From assembly GCA_021018815.1 (NCBI GenBank), contig JAITYX010000075.1, positions 372,001 to 436,000 of the forward strand: DNA of 64,000 bases. Direction: 5' to 3'. The translations under genes were made by a program, and so were the position numbers. A model generated the notes under the pieces. That model saw only the letters and a program-made list of their open reading frames with translations. It was not told the origin of the DNA and searched no databases. This document shows, piece by piece, positions 47,230-57,904 of this stretch. The DNA comes from Talinum fruticosum. Taxonomy: Eukaryota > Streptophyta > Magnoliopsida > Caryophyllales > Talinaceae. Position 1 is the first letter of the stretch. Every line of letters begins with the position of its first letter.

Positions 47230-48720
47230 ATGGCTCGGAACAACGGAGAGTTCGATGAAGGAAGATCTTCCAGCAGACCACCAAAATTCAAAGGATCCAA
47301 CTTCGTACACTTGGAAGAAACTCATGGAATGTTTCCTCGTGGATCATGATGAAGATGTTTGGGACATCATACAACAAGGAAACTATATTCCCATGAAGAC
47401 GGAAGAATTTAGACTCGTTCCCAAGACAAAAGCCGAGTTTACTCCAGGTGAAGCGAGAAGTTCGGAAAGAACTTCAAGGCAATGAACATTCTTATGTGCG
47501 CCATCAGCTCGGAAAAATACAACCAAGTGTCCGCCCGTGACTCAGCCAAAGAAGTGTGGGACACACCTGGTCAACACTTATGAAGGTACAAGCCAGGTCG
47601 GACAAGTGAAGATCAGCCAATATCTTCACAAATATGAGCTATTTAAGATGGAGCCGAAGAGAACATCACTCGGATGTTCATTCGATTTACTCGAGATTAC
47701 CAACAATCTCAAATGTCCGGGTAAGAAGATTTCCAATGAGGAAATGTGCAGAAAGATACTCGAAGTCTACCCAAGAAAAGATGGGGTCCCAAGGTGACTG
47801 CCATAGAGGAGGCTCGGAACCTATCACTTCTAAAGCCGGACGAGCTCATTGGAAAGCTTCTCACTCATGAAATCCACCGGAAGAGGAGGATGCCGAGGAC
47901 AGCACCAAAAAGAACATAGCGCCGAAAGCCTCGAAAACCAGAGAAGCGGATATGAGTTCCTCCGACTCGAAGAGGATCCCATGGCCCTTATTGCGAAAGG
48001 CTTCAAGAGAATGATGAAGCACAAAAGATGGGATAAGAAGCCAAAAGAAGAGTTCTACAGGAAAGACAAGAAGGATAGGAAAGGTAAATACTCATCTTCT
48101 TCAAAGTTGATTTGGCCAAGTATATTTTTACTTTGGAAGAAAAGTCCAATTCGATTCTTCTCGTTTCAAAGAACAACTTGAGTCAATTTCCTCTGAGAGC
48201 ATTTCTTTGAAAAATGAATTGGAAAAGCTGAGACTTACACTCGAGAGAACTCAAGACTAGTGCTCAATCCAATGAGGCCGAGTCCGAGTTACTCGAAGAG
48301 AAAATGAGCAGCTAAAGCAAAAGCTCAATGAGTCTTAAGATCTTGTTTTAAAATTTACTCAAGGTCAGAAAAACCTTGACATGCTCCTAGGATCCCAATG
48401 TGTCTCTTTCGGAAAAGAGGGTCTTGGTTTTAACAAAGAGGAGGAATCCAATTCCTACTCGGAACTTTTCAAAAGGACTCAAGAACTGTAAAGTTCAAGA
48501 AAGCTGAGAGTGGTCCCATTCATAAAAATGAAAGGAGGACTAAGCCCAGATCAGTTTACAAGAAGAAACCATCTCCTCCAGCTTCCCAAAAGAAAAGTTT
48601 TTCAAAAGAAAGAGATACGAGACTCAATTCTCTACACGGAAGACTCGGAATCGGACTAAGCCCAAAGTCATTCAAATCTGGGTTCCGAAAAACCTTCTTC
48701 CTCGAGAAAGGACCATAGTA
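47230..48720 (+). pseudogene. Copia gag of the nested element
   Basis: The start is ATGGCTCGG (MARNNGEFDEGRSS) at 47230. A frameshift follows; then WKKLMECFLVDHDEDVWD, QQGNYIPMKTEEF, QYLHKYELFKMEP-like blocks, EEMCRKILEVYPRK and GFKRMMKHKRWDKKPKEEFY. The sequence then passes from KDRKGKYSSSSKL straight to the coiled-coil part (near 48110), so the zinc knuckle is missing. Stops interrupt every frame. Confidence 0.85.
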
Positions 48721-50988
48721 AAGAGTGTTATTGGGTTCGTTAGAGGAAGTGAGAAGGGTTAGATTGTCTCTGTTTTGCAGGTCACTCGGAAGAGATCAAA
48801 AGGACACTGGTATCTTGACAGTGGATGCTCATATCACATGTCGGCAAACTCGGGACTCTTTCTACGAGTTAGAAGAGCATAAAGGAGGAAAAGTCACTTT
48901 TGGAGATGACAGCAAAGGCAAGATAATTGGGATAGGCAAGATTGGAAAGGGAAGCAATCTGGTCAGCCCGGTTTACCTTGTCAAAGGACTGAAGTACAAT
49001 CCGCTTAGCATCTCTCAATTATGTGATAAAGGTCAAGAGGTAAGATTCACTCAAACCAAATGTTACATTTCGATGACACCACCAAGGAGATCAAACTCTC
49101 AGGTAAGAGATCGGGTAACACTTACATTATTCCTCTCTCGACCCTAGTCAGAATTTATCTTGTTTAAAAGCATCACTTCATGATGATTCGTGGAAATGGC
49201 ATCGTAGATTAGGCCATGTTAGCATGCATACTATTGAGAAATTAGCATCTCATGGCTTAGTTAGAGGTTTGCCTAACTGTGCTTTCAAGAAAGACAGAGT
49301 TTGTGAAGCTTGCACAAGAGGGAAACAAGTCGAGATCATCATTCAAATCTCTGAAGACAGTTTCCACATCCAAAGTGCTTGAGCTGCTGCATATGGATTT
49401 ATGTGGTGAAATCCCTGTTAAGAGCCTCGAAGGTAAATCATATATACTTGTTATTATTGATGATTATTCACGATTTACCTGGGTGTGTTTTCTTAAGCAC
49501 AAGAATGAAGCATTCAAAGAGTTCAGCAAGCTCTGTAGAAAAATCCAAGTTGAGTCTCGGACTCGGATCCAGAGAATTCGAACCGACCATGGAAGGGAGT
49601 TCGACTACTAAGAATTCTCGAGTTTTGTGATAAAAATGGTATCTCTCACAATTTCTCAGCACCAAGAACTCCTCAACAAAATGGAGGAGTGGAGAGAAAG
49701 AACAGAACTCTTGAAGAAATAGCAAGGACAATGATGATTGAGCACAATCTACCTTACTATTTCTAGGGCTGAGGCAGTCAACACAGACTAACTACACTTT
49801 GAACAGATGCCTCATCGGACCTATATTGAAGAAAACACCTTACGAGCTCTATAAAGGGAAGAAACCCAATATTTCCTATTTCAAGCCTTTTGGATGAAAA
49901 TGTTTTGTTCATAACAATGGTAAGGATCACCTGACCAAGTTTGATGCTCGGTCGGATGAAGGTATTTTTCTGGGTTATTCATCTCATAGTAAAGCTTATC
50001 GCATTTTTGATAAGATAACTAACAAAGTGGAAGAAAGCATCCACATTGTGTTTGATGAGCTTAAACAGGAAAAACCAAGTGAGTCTTCATACTCAGATAT
50101 GAAGCTTAGTAGAAAAGATGATAGTGATGAACATGAATCTGCCAAGATTCAAACTCAACCAGCTCGGAATGAAGCAACTTGGAATAATGAGACTCGGAGC
50201 GAGACAACTCAAGAGTCTACTTAGAATGAACAAGCTAATGAAGAATATCACTCAGAACAAGCTTCGAAGATCAGGCAGTTCAACCTACAAATCTGGTGAA
50301 TCGAGAGAACATGTACGAGCATTCAAGTATGCTTCTAGCCACCCACTAGAAAACATATTATCCGATATCAACAGTGGGGTAAGAACTCGTTCCTCTCTTA
50401 AAACCTATGTGCATTCACTGCATTCATTTCATTAACCGAACCCAAAAATGCACTAGAGGCCCTAAATGAACTTGAATGGGTAGAGGCCATGCAAGAGGAA
50501 CTCAATCAATTCAAAAGAAACCAAGTCTGGACTCTAACCAAACGTCCTTCGACCACCCAGTCATAGGAACCAAATGGGATTTCAAGAACAAGCTGGATGA
50601 AGATGGGTTGGTAGTCGAAACAAGGCTAGACTTATGGCTCAAGGTTACAATCAAGAAGAAGGGATTGGTTGTGGGGAAACCTTTGCACCTTTTGCCGAAT
50701 TGAGGCCATTAGAACCCTGTTGGCATTTGCATCTAGCATGAATATCAAATTATATCAAATGGATGTTAAATGTGCCTTTGTCAATGGTTTTATTGAAGAA
50801 GAAGTCTATGTCGAGCAACCTCCTGGATTTGAAAACTAAGAATTTCTAGATTATGTTTTCAAACTTCAAAAAGCTCTTTATGGTCTTAAACAAGCTCCCG
50901 GAGCTTGGTATGAAAAGATCGAGCAATTTCTTGGTTCAAAATGATTTTAGAAGAGGTTAGATCGACAAGACTCTCTTTATAAGAACCA
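48721..50988 (+). pseudogene. Copia pol of the nested element, truncated in RT
   Basis: The protease site GHWYLDSGCSYHMSANSG (near 48805) is intact. It is followed by KGGKVTFGDDSKGKIIGIGK, and SWKWHRRLGHVSMHTIEKLA with NRVCEACTRGKQ-like zinc ligands (49190-49330). The integrase core follows (LLHMDLCGEIPVKSLEGKSY, VIIDDYSRFTWVC, IRTDHGREFDY*), then WVEAMQEELNQF (50480), the RT start (HPVIGTKWDFKNKLDEDGL), QMDVKCAFVNGFIEEEVYVE (50758) and LQKALYGLKQAPGAWYE (50865). It ends at IRTK (50988), where GAGCTCGCGGCC begins ORF3-like DNA. The YVDD box and RNase H are lost. In-frame stops occur at 49609, 50221 and 50837. Confidence 0.9.
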
Positions 50989-51370
50989 AGGAGCTCGCGG
51001 CCGAGGCAGCTCCTTCTAGGCCGGGGAGGCACAAAAGAAGAAGAAGGAAGGACCGCCGAGGGTAAAAATGCTCCTCAAGCTCAAATGAAAGTACTCAGCT
51101 CGACATGCTAGCCTGAGTGGGTCCGAAGACCTAGGTGAACAAGGACAAACCGCAGTGGGTCAGCCGAGCGGCACCCTCCAGCCTACCGAGGTCCACAGGG
51201 AAGAACCTCTAGATCCCCTCGTTCCGGGTCGGCCACTCGGAGCCGAGCCCTCGACGAAGATCCCTGTCCTCCCTCCGCCGCGCTCAAGCACATCGTCAAG
51301 ATCCTATCGGCGCCGGTGTACCTCTCGCCCCTCCTCTTCTACTCGGACAACCCCTCTCCCTCGTAGGCGC
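50989..51370 (+). pseudogene. ORF3 tail of the nested element
   Basis: GC-rich sequence matches the end of ORF3 in body A (38280-38640): EAAPSRPGRHKRRRRKD-like, then PPSAALKHIVKIL and a stop near 51367. The front of ORF3 and the end of pol are missing between it and RT. Confidence 0.6.
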
Positions 51371-51777
51371 CATGCACTCGTGTCACAATTCCAAAGTCTG
51401 CGCGATTCTTCCTCTTCCCGAAATATTTTTACTTATCTCTTTTGTCCGGACATCAAATTTGTACTAATTGTTGTATTCTTCCCATTTTTTTGTTTTTGCT
51501 GAAAGGCAAGGGGGAGAAATATAGTTACAAAAACTTGTTGTCTTGCTTAGGGGAGTTTCTCTCTCTCTCTCTCTCTCGTGTGTGTGTGTATATTCTTTAA
51601 CTTCAATGAACTAATGCATTCCCTCTCAATTCTCTCGAGTTCATTGCTGAGTATCTATACTCGTATGATCTCGTTACTTTAAGAATGCTTTACTTGTCTT
51701 ATTTTCTCGCTCAAGTATACAAAACAGATCTTTATCACTAACAAAAGTTTCTGCCTAAGTATGGAATGCCTTTCATC
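51371..51777 (+). other. 3' untranslated part of the nested element
   Basis: Pyrimidine runs, a CT/GT microsatellite (51557-51590) and sequence shared with 37850-38200 and 44730-44900 of the other bodies. No frame with motifs. Confidence 0.6.
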
Positions 51778-51789
51778 AAAAGGGGAGAT
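51778..51789 (+). promoter_or_regulatory. Polypurine tract of the nested copia element
   Basis: AAAAGGGGAGAT lies immediately before the TGAAGACTCGG start of the 3' LTR and primes plus-strand synthesis in this family. Confidence 0.85.
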
Positions 51790-53299
51790 TGAAGACTCGG
51801 ACTTTACTCCGCACATTTCGAGTTCTATCAAAGGAATTAGGTATAAGAATTTCTCACTTATAGAGTTTTGATTCCAAGGCATTCTCTATACCTTAGAAAC
51901 TTTTCTCGGTGATATAGTATTTCCTCTAAGTGATATAGCAATTACTTCATGTATTCTTGCTTGTCTCCGAGTGACTCGTAAAACAGATATGCACTCACGC
52001 TGTCTCACTCGGTTCCGAGTCTCTCATCACATAGAATTTTCGCATGTTCAAATGACTAGTATTCGCATAACCGCACTCAAGTTTGACTCCACGTTACGGG
52101 TCTTATTCTCGTTATAGTCGGCGCTTCTAGTCCGAACCGTGCTTAGTCTAGATCAAGTTTATTTCACTCGATGTTCCTTCAGTAACTTGATTCTCGCTTA
52201 GACTAACTCGGATGGAATTTTGAGTTTCATGGTTATTAGTCTCGTAAAATTCCGTTCCTTTTCCGACTCGGATAATTAGTCTCTTAATTATCTTAATTAT
52301 ATTATTATCTCGTGTCTAATCTTGGACCAAAGTATTGTATACTTTGAGAACCAATTTGATTTACTTTTGTAGGTTATTCAAACGAGGCTACACTTTTGAA
52401 TTGCAAAAGTAACCGGCTTCAAAACGTCAAATCACCAGCAGACAAAGCTTTTTCCACCTCCGACCTAGCCTCTAGAAGATTGCGTCGTGGCCGTCTCGTT
52501 TCCAAAACCGGAAAACCGCAATGCCAAGGTAAACGATGGTTTCCACCTTATCTTTCAAGACACCACCAGGTGGTTTTGGGACTTCCAGTCGGAAGATGGA
52601 GATAACGGCTATGCTCGCCTAGTCATTTATAAATAGAAGCCAACTCTCAAGACTTGAAGATTCGTCGAATCTATTGTAATACACACACTTGAACAAAGTC
52701 ATTGTATTTATTCTCAATCTTCTACTTACAACTCCCACTCTATAATTCATTATATTATGAGTTGTAAGGTCTTGTACTTAGTTACAAATACTCTCTTTCT
52801 TACTCTCTAAGTAAGGTCCCTTGACCGAGCCGTAAGGGTTAACTCAGCTCGGTTGTCCCTAGCTGTAAGGGTTATCTCAGCTAGGAAGTACTAGATCGAG
52901 ATAAGGGAATTTCGAGTCTAGGAAAACTAGTAAAAAGTTGTTTAAGGAAGCAACTCGGGTTCGGTCGACCTACTGTATTTTGTGGACTCAAAATAGTGGA
53001 TTTGACTTCGTGCTTGGATTAGCACGGTCCGTGGTTTTCTGCCCCGGGAGGGTTTCCATGTACTTTTTGTGTCTTCACTTTCGAGTACATTCTAGACTCG
53101 GACGGACTCAAAGTTTCGGCTTTATCTACTTCTTTACTCCTCACTGCAATTCCGAGTTCATACTTTTCGACCCCATTATAGACTCGGAATCGGCTTCTCT
53201 TTGTCCCTTGCTCAAAAGAGTTTGACTCTCACAAAAAATCTTCCACCACCCTATTCACCCTCCTCTAGGGTGACTTAGTCTCTCCCCGAGCAAACCTTC
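51790..53299 (+). repeat. 3' LTR of the nested copia element (1510 bp)
   Basis: It begins TGAAGACTCGGAC and ends GCAAACCTTC, with the expected final A missing. Against the 5' LTR it lacks 95 bases between two copies of GGGACTTCCA (46521 and 46616 in the partner). It keeps the hairpin segment that the 5' LTR has lost. Confidence 0.92.
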
Positions 53300-53304
53300 G
53301 GGGG

Positions 53305-54151
53305 CTTCTTTCCGAGTCTAAGACGGAGAAGGTGGCCTTAGCTCTAAGCTGTGTACCCGGATACTAGGTTGAGTCTCCTAATACCCGTACCCCTAAAGTT
53401 CCTTTTTGCCGACAACAACGGCAGCCTCGAAACAGACGTTTGGGTTTGAGGGAAGCGGAGCTTTGAATTGTTTAAAAACAAGAGTGAGAAGAGCACCGAA
53501 AGGAAGAGGGGTGTTCTTCTTATTTTGGAGTTGAGCTGGCACGGCTGCCATTTGCTCGATGATGAAAGGAAAGAGGTCTACTTCGTAGCCCTCAAGAATG
53601 TCAAAAAGAGCTTTTAGATGCTTGGAGTTGGGGTTCTCCTTGCTAGAATGCTAACAAAAGAAAGATCTCATCAGCAAGAAACACGAAGACGTGCTTTTGA
53701 CCTCAGCTGAGTCACGGAAAATTTTTGCGTGACTCGGGAAACTCTTTTGCGTACTTTTCAAAGAAGTCGTCAGCGACCTCGGTGAAAGGAATTGGGTTGC
53801 GGTTCAAGAAGAGAGAGGAGACCTTGAACAAGCAATGGAGAAGGGAAGTGTTTATACGAACAGTTATATTTTGAACCCCGGAGGTTAGAACACCTTCGAG
53901 CTTGTGAGATGAGTGTAAAACTCGGATATGAGTTCGGGGTATATGAACTCGCTGAAACAAAGAAAATGATAAACACCGGTTGTTTGGATGTGTGGCAACC
54001 ACGAAAAGTTTGTGGTTGGAAAGAACTTATCATCCAGCACAAGATGCTTGGGTAACAAGAGGTTTTGAGTTGGAGGAGCCTTCTTGGCTTTTGTGCGAGG
54101 CTTCTTTGAGGAAGAGCCAAGAAAGTCGGGGTGAGAACCTCTTTTAGGCAT
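53305..54151 (-). pseudogene. ORF3 of copia body B, N-terminal part
   Basis: On the minus strand from MPKRGSHPDFLGSSSKKPRT at 54151, then LLPKHLVLDDKFFPTTNF, QTTGVYHFLCFSEFIYPELI, VQNITVRINTSLLHCLFK and PFTEVADDFFEKYAKEFPES. It is the best preserved copy of the N-terminal ORF3 domain, needing fewer frame changes than body A. The nested element cuts it at 53300. Confidence 0.65.
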
Positions 54152-54765
54152 TTTGGATGAGAAAAGAGATAGAAGTGAAACGTAGAAGAGAATAGGTCGA
54201 AGAGAGTGAAAGAAAAGAGTAAAAGAAAGAGTTGAGAGCGATCGAGCTTACTTGAGATGAGCTTCACGAAGCTTGAAAATGTCCGAAGTCACTCGTAGAC
54301 GTAGAGAGCTTGTGCGCGAAGTTTTGATTTCAAGAGAGAGAGAGAGTAAGTGAAATGTAAAATAGCGACATGAAGGAGAATATGCGCTATTTATAGGAAA
54401 ATAATTGTCCTTCAATATCCGTTCTAACTCGGCTCTTTCATCGGTCATCTCGGACCGGTGTGACGGTTCTCTTCTCAATGGTTAGAATTCTAGCGGTTTG
54501 TCTTGCAATGGCTAGTTGTCCGATCACAGCGCGTGAGAGAGAGAAAAGATTTTGAAAATAAATTCGACATTCTCCACTTATCTAGAGATGATTTCGGAGA
54601 TTTGATGTCCATTTTTCTCAAACGTCCGAGTCCAACTCGAAGTTAGAAATAAATAATAATTGTCGGCTCGGTATCACTAAATCAAGCTGAATAGATGGTT
54701 ATTAACGATTTGAACACACATAACACATAATCATGTAATGAGATTTTCACAAAGAAAGCACATAA

Positions 54766-57700
54766 TTATGTATTTAACATTCCAAGCTCATTCCTAATAA
54801 AGCAAAACTGATCTTCACTAAGAGGCTTAGTAAAAATATTAGCTAATTGAAGATTAGTAGGAATGAATTCAAGTTGAATATCACCTTTCTTAGAATGGTC
54901 TCTCAAAAAATGATACTCGACCTCAATGTGTTTTGTTTTTGAGTACTCGAACTGGATTTTTGGTGATGCTGATTGCACTTTGATTATCACACTTGATTGG
55001 AACCGATTTGAAAGAAAGTCCAAGATCTCTCAAGTGTTGCTTTATCCATAAAATCTAAGCACAGACATGCTCCACTGTAATATACTCGGCTTCGGCAGTT
55101 GATAGAGCTACCGAGTTTTGCTTCTTTGAGTGCCAGGATATTAAGGATTGACCCGAAATTGGCACACTCCTGAAGTGCTCTTTCTATCAACTTTGTATCC
55201 AGCGTAATCGGCATCCGAGTATCCGAGTGAGAGTCGGTTCCGAGTCTCTTGAGTACCATAGACCTAAGTTCCGAGTCCCTGCAAGATATCCGAAAATTCT
55301 CTTCACCGCAGTGAGATGTGATTCTTTTGGATTAGCTTAGAATCTTGCGCATAAACATACACCGAACATTATATCTGGCTCTGCTGGAAGTAAGATATAG
55401 CAAAGATCCAATCATACCTCGATAGAGTTTCGATCTATTGCTTTACCTTTTTCATCCGAGTCAAGCTTTATACTGCTTGCTCGTGGGTGGAGTTGCGTGC
55501 TTTGCATCTTGGAGTTTGTATTTCTTCAGCAGCTCCTTGGTATACTTTGATTGATGGACATAGATTCCATATTGGTCTTGTTTGATTTGTAGACCAAGGA
55601 AGAAATTGAGTTCTCCCATCATACTCATTTAAAATTCCCGACTCATTAACTTAGAAAATTCTCGGCACGTAATTTCATTAGTAGCTCCATAAATTATATC
55701 ATCAACATAGATCCGAACAATAAGGAAATCTTTCCCTTGGTTCTTATAAAGAGAGTCTTCTCGATCCGACCTCTTCTAAAATCATTTTGAACCAAGAAAT
55801 TGCTCAATCTTTCATACCAAGCTCCGGGAGCTTGTTTAAGACCATAAAGAGCTTTTTGAAGTTTGAAAACATAATTTGGAAATTCTGAGTTTTCAAATCC
55901 AGGAGGTTGCTCGACATAGACTTCCTCTTCAATAAAACCATTGAGAAGCGCACACTTAACATCCATTTGATATAATTTGATATAATTTGATATTCATGCT
56001 AGATGCAAATGCCAACAGGATTCTAATGGCTTCAATTCGGCAACAGGTGCAAAGGTTTCCCCACAATCAATCCCTTCTTCCTGATTGTAACCTTGAGCCA
56101 CAAGTCTAGCCTTGTTTCGACTACCAACCCACTTTCATCCAGTTTGTTCTTGAAAACCCATTTAGTTCCTATGACTGGGTGGTCGAAGGTCGTTTGTTCG
56201 GAGTCCGGACTTGGTTTCTTTTGAATTGATTGAGTTCCTCTTGCATGGCCTCTACCCATTCAGGTTCATTTAGGGCCTCTAGTGCATTTTGGGTTCGATT
56301 AATGAAATGAATGCAGGTGAATGCACATCGATTCTGAAGAGAGGAACGAGTTGTTACCCCACTATTGATATCGGATAATATGTTTTCTAGTGGGTGACTA
56401 GAAGCATACTTGAATGCTTTACCTGTTCTCTAATTCACCAGATCTGTAGGTTGAACTGCTTGATCTTCGAGAGGCTTGGTCATTCCGAGCGGACTCTTGA
56501 GTTGTCTTGTTCCGAGTCACATTATTACGAGTTGCTTCATTCTAAGTCTGGTTGAGTTTGAATCTCGATGGATTCAATTTTATCATCATCTTCTCTGCTG
56601 AGCTTCGGATCTGAGTTAGTTCTCTTATTGAAGATGCGATAAGCTTTACTATGAGATGAATAACCCAGAAAAATACCTTCATCCGACCAAGCATCAAACT
56701 TAGTCAGGTGATCCTTACCATTGTTATGAACAAAACATTTGCATCCAAAAGGCTTGAAATAGGAAATATTGGGTTTGTTCCCTTTGTAGAGCTCATAAGG
56801 TGTTTTCTTCGAGTATGGCTCCGATGAGGCATCTGTTTAAAGTGTAATTGGCTGTGTTGATTGCCTCAGCCCAGAAATAGTAAAGTAGATTGTACTCAAT
56901 CATCATTGTCCTTGCTATTTCTTCAAGAGTTTTGTTCTTTTTCTCCACTACTCCATTTTGTTGAGGAGTTCTTGGTGCTTGAGAAGTTGTGAGAGATTCC
57001 ATTCTTGTCATAAAACTCCGAGAATTCTGAGTAGTCGAACTCCCTTCCATGGTCGGTTCGAATTCTCTCGTATCCGAGTCCGAGACTCAACTTGGATTTT
57101 TCTGCGAGCTTGCTAAACTCCTTGAATGCTTCATTTTTGTGCTTAAGAAAACACACCCAGGTAAATCGTGAATAATCATTAATAATAACAAGTACATATG
57201 ATTTACCTCCGAGGCTCTTAACCAGGATTTCACCACATAAATCCATATGCAGCAGACTCAAGCACTTTGGATGTGGAAACTGTCTTCGAGTGATTTAAAT
57301 GATGATCCGACTTGTTTCCTTCTTGTGCAAGCTTCACAAACTCTATCTTTCTTGAAAGCACAGTTAGGCAAACCTCTAACTAAACCATGAGATGCTAATT
57401 TCTCAATAGTATGCATGCTAACATGGCCTAATCTACGATGCTATGTCCATGAATCATCATGAAGGGATGCTTTTAAACAAGATAAGTTCGACTAGAGTCG
57501 AGAGAGGAATAATGTAAGTGTTACCTCGAGAGTTTGATCTCCTTGGTGGTGTCATCAGAAATGTAACATTTGGTTTGAGTGAATCTTACCTCTTGACCTT
57601 TATCACATAATTGAGAGATGCTTAGCGGATTGTACTTCGAGTCCTTTGACAAGGTAAACTGGGCTGACCAGATTGCTTCCCTTTCCAATCTTGCCTATCC

Positions 57701-57904
57701 CAATTATCTTGCCTTTGCTGTCATCTCCAAAATTGACTTTTCCTCCTTTATGCTCTTCTAACTCGGAAAAGAGTCCCGAGTCTCCCGACATGTGGCGTGA
57801 GCATCCACTGTCAAGATACCAGCGTCCTTTTGATCTCTTCTAAGTAACCTGCAAAGCAGAGACAATCTAACCCTTCTCACTTCCTCCGACGAACCCAGTA
57901 ACAC
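54766..57904 (-). pseudogene. Copia pol of body B, all domains recognisable
   Basis: On the minus strand: RWYLDSGCSRHMSGDSG (protease, intact, near 57815), GGKVNFGDDSKGKIIGIGK, a HRRLGHVSMHTIEKLA region (near 57430), the integrase core with LLHMDLCGEILVKSL, VIINDYSRFTWVC (one Asp changed to Asn) and RTDHGREFDYSEF. Then NYTLNRCLIGAI, WVEAMQEELNQF (near 56240), RT with [36 protein letters not shown] (55966), KALYGLKQAPGAWYE and an IRIYVDDIIYGAT-type box (near 55700). RNase H has SVALSTAEAEYI-like sequence, KVQSAS-type breaks and LEFIPTNLQLANIFTKPL, ending FIRNELGMLNT at 54766. Several frameshifts and stops make it inactive. Confidence 0.9.

Larger units (their letters stand above)
45734..53299 (+). 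mobile_element. Nested copia element on the plus strand, internally deleted
   Basis: The LTRs lie at 45734-47171 and 51790-53299. GGGGG stands outside both ends (45729-45733 and 53300-53304), and body B ORF3 continues across the insertion, which confirms it. The primer site, gag, protease, integrase and half of RT are present, then the sequence jumps (near 50988) into the 3' end of ORF3. RNase H is absent. The last A of the right LTR is missing (ACCTTC|GGGGG). It is of the same family as its host element, in opposite orientation. Confidence 0.9.
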
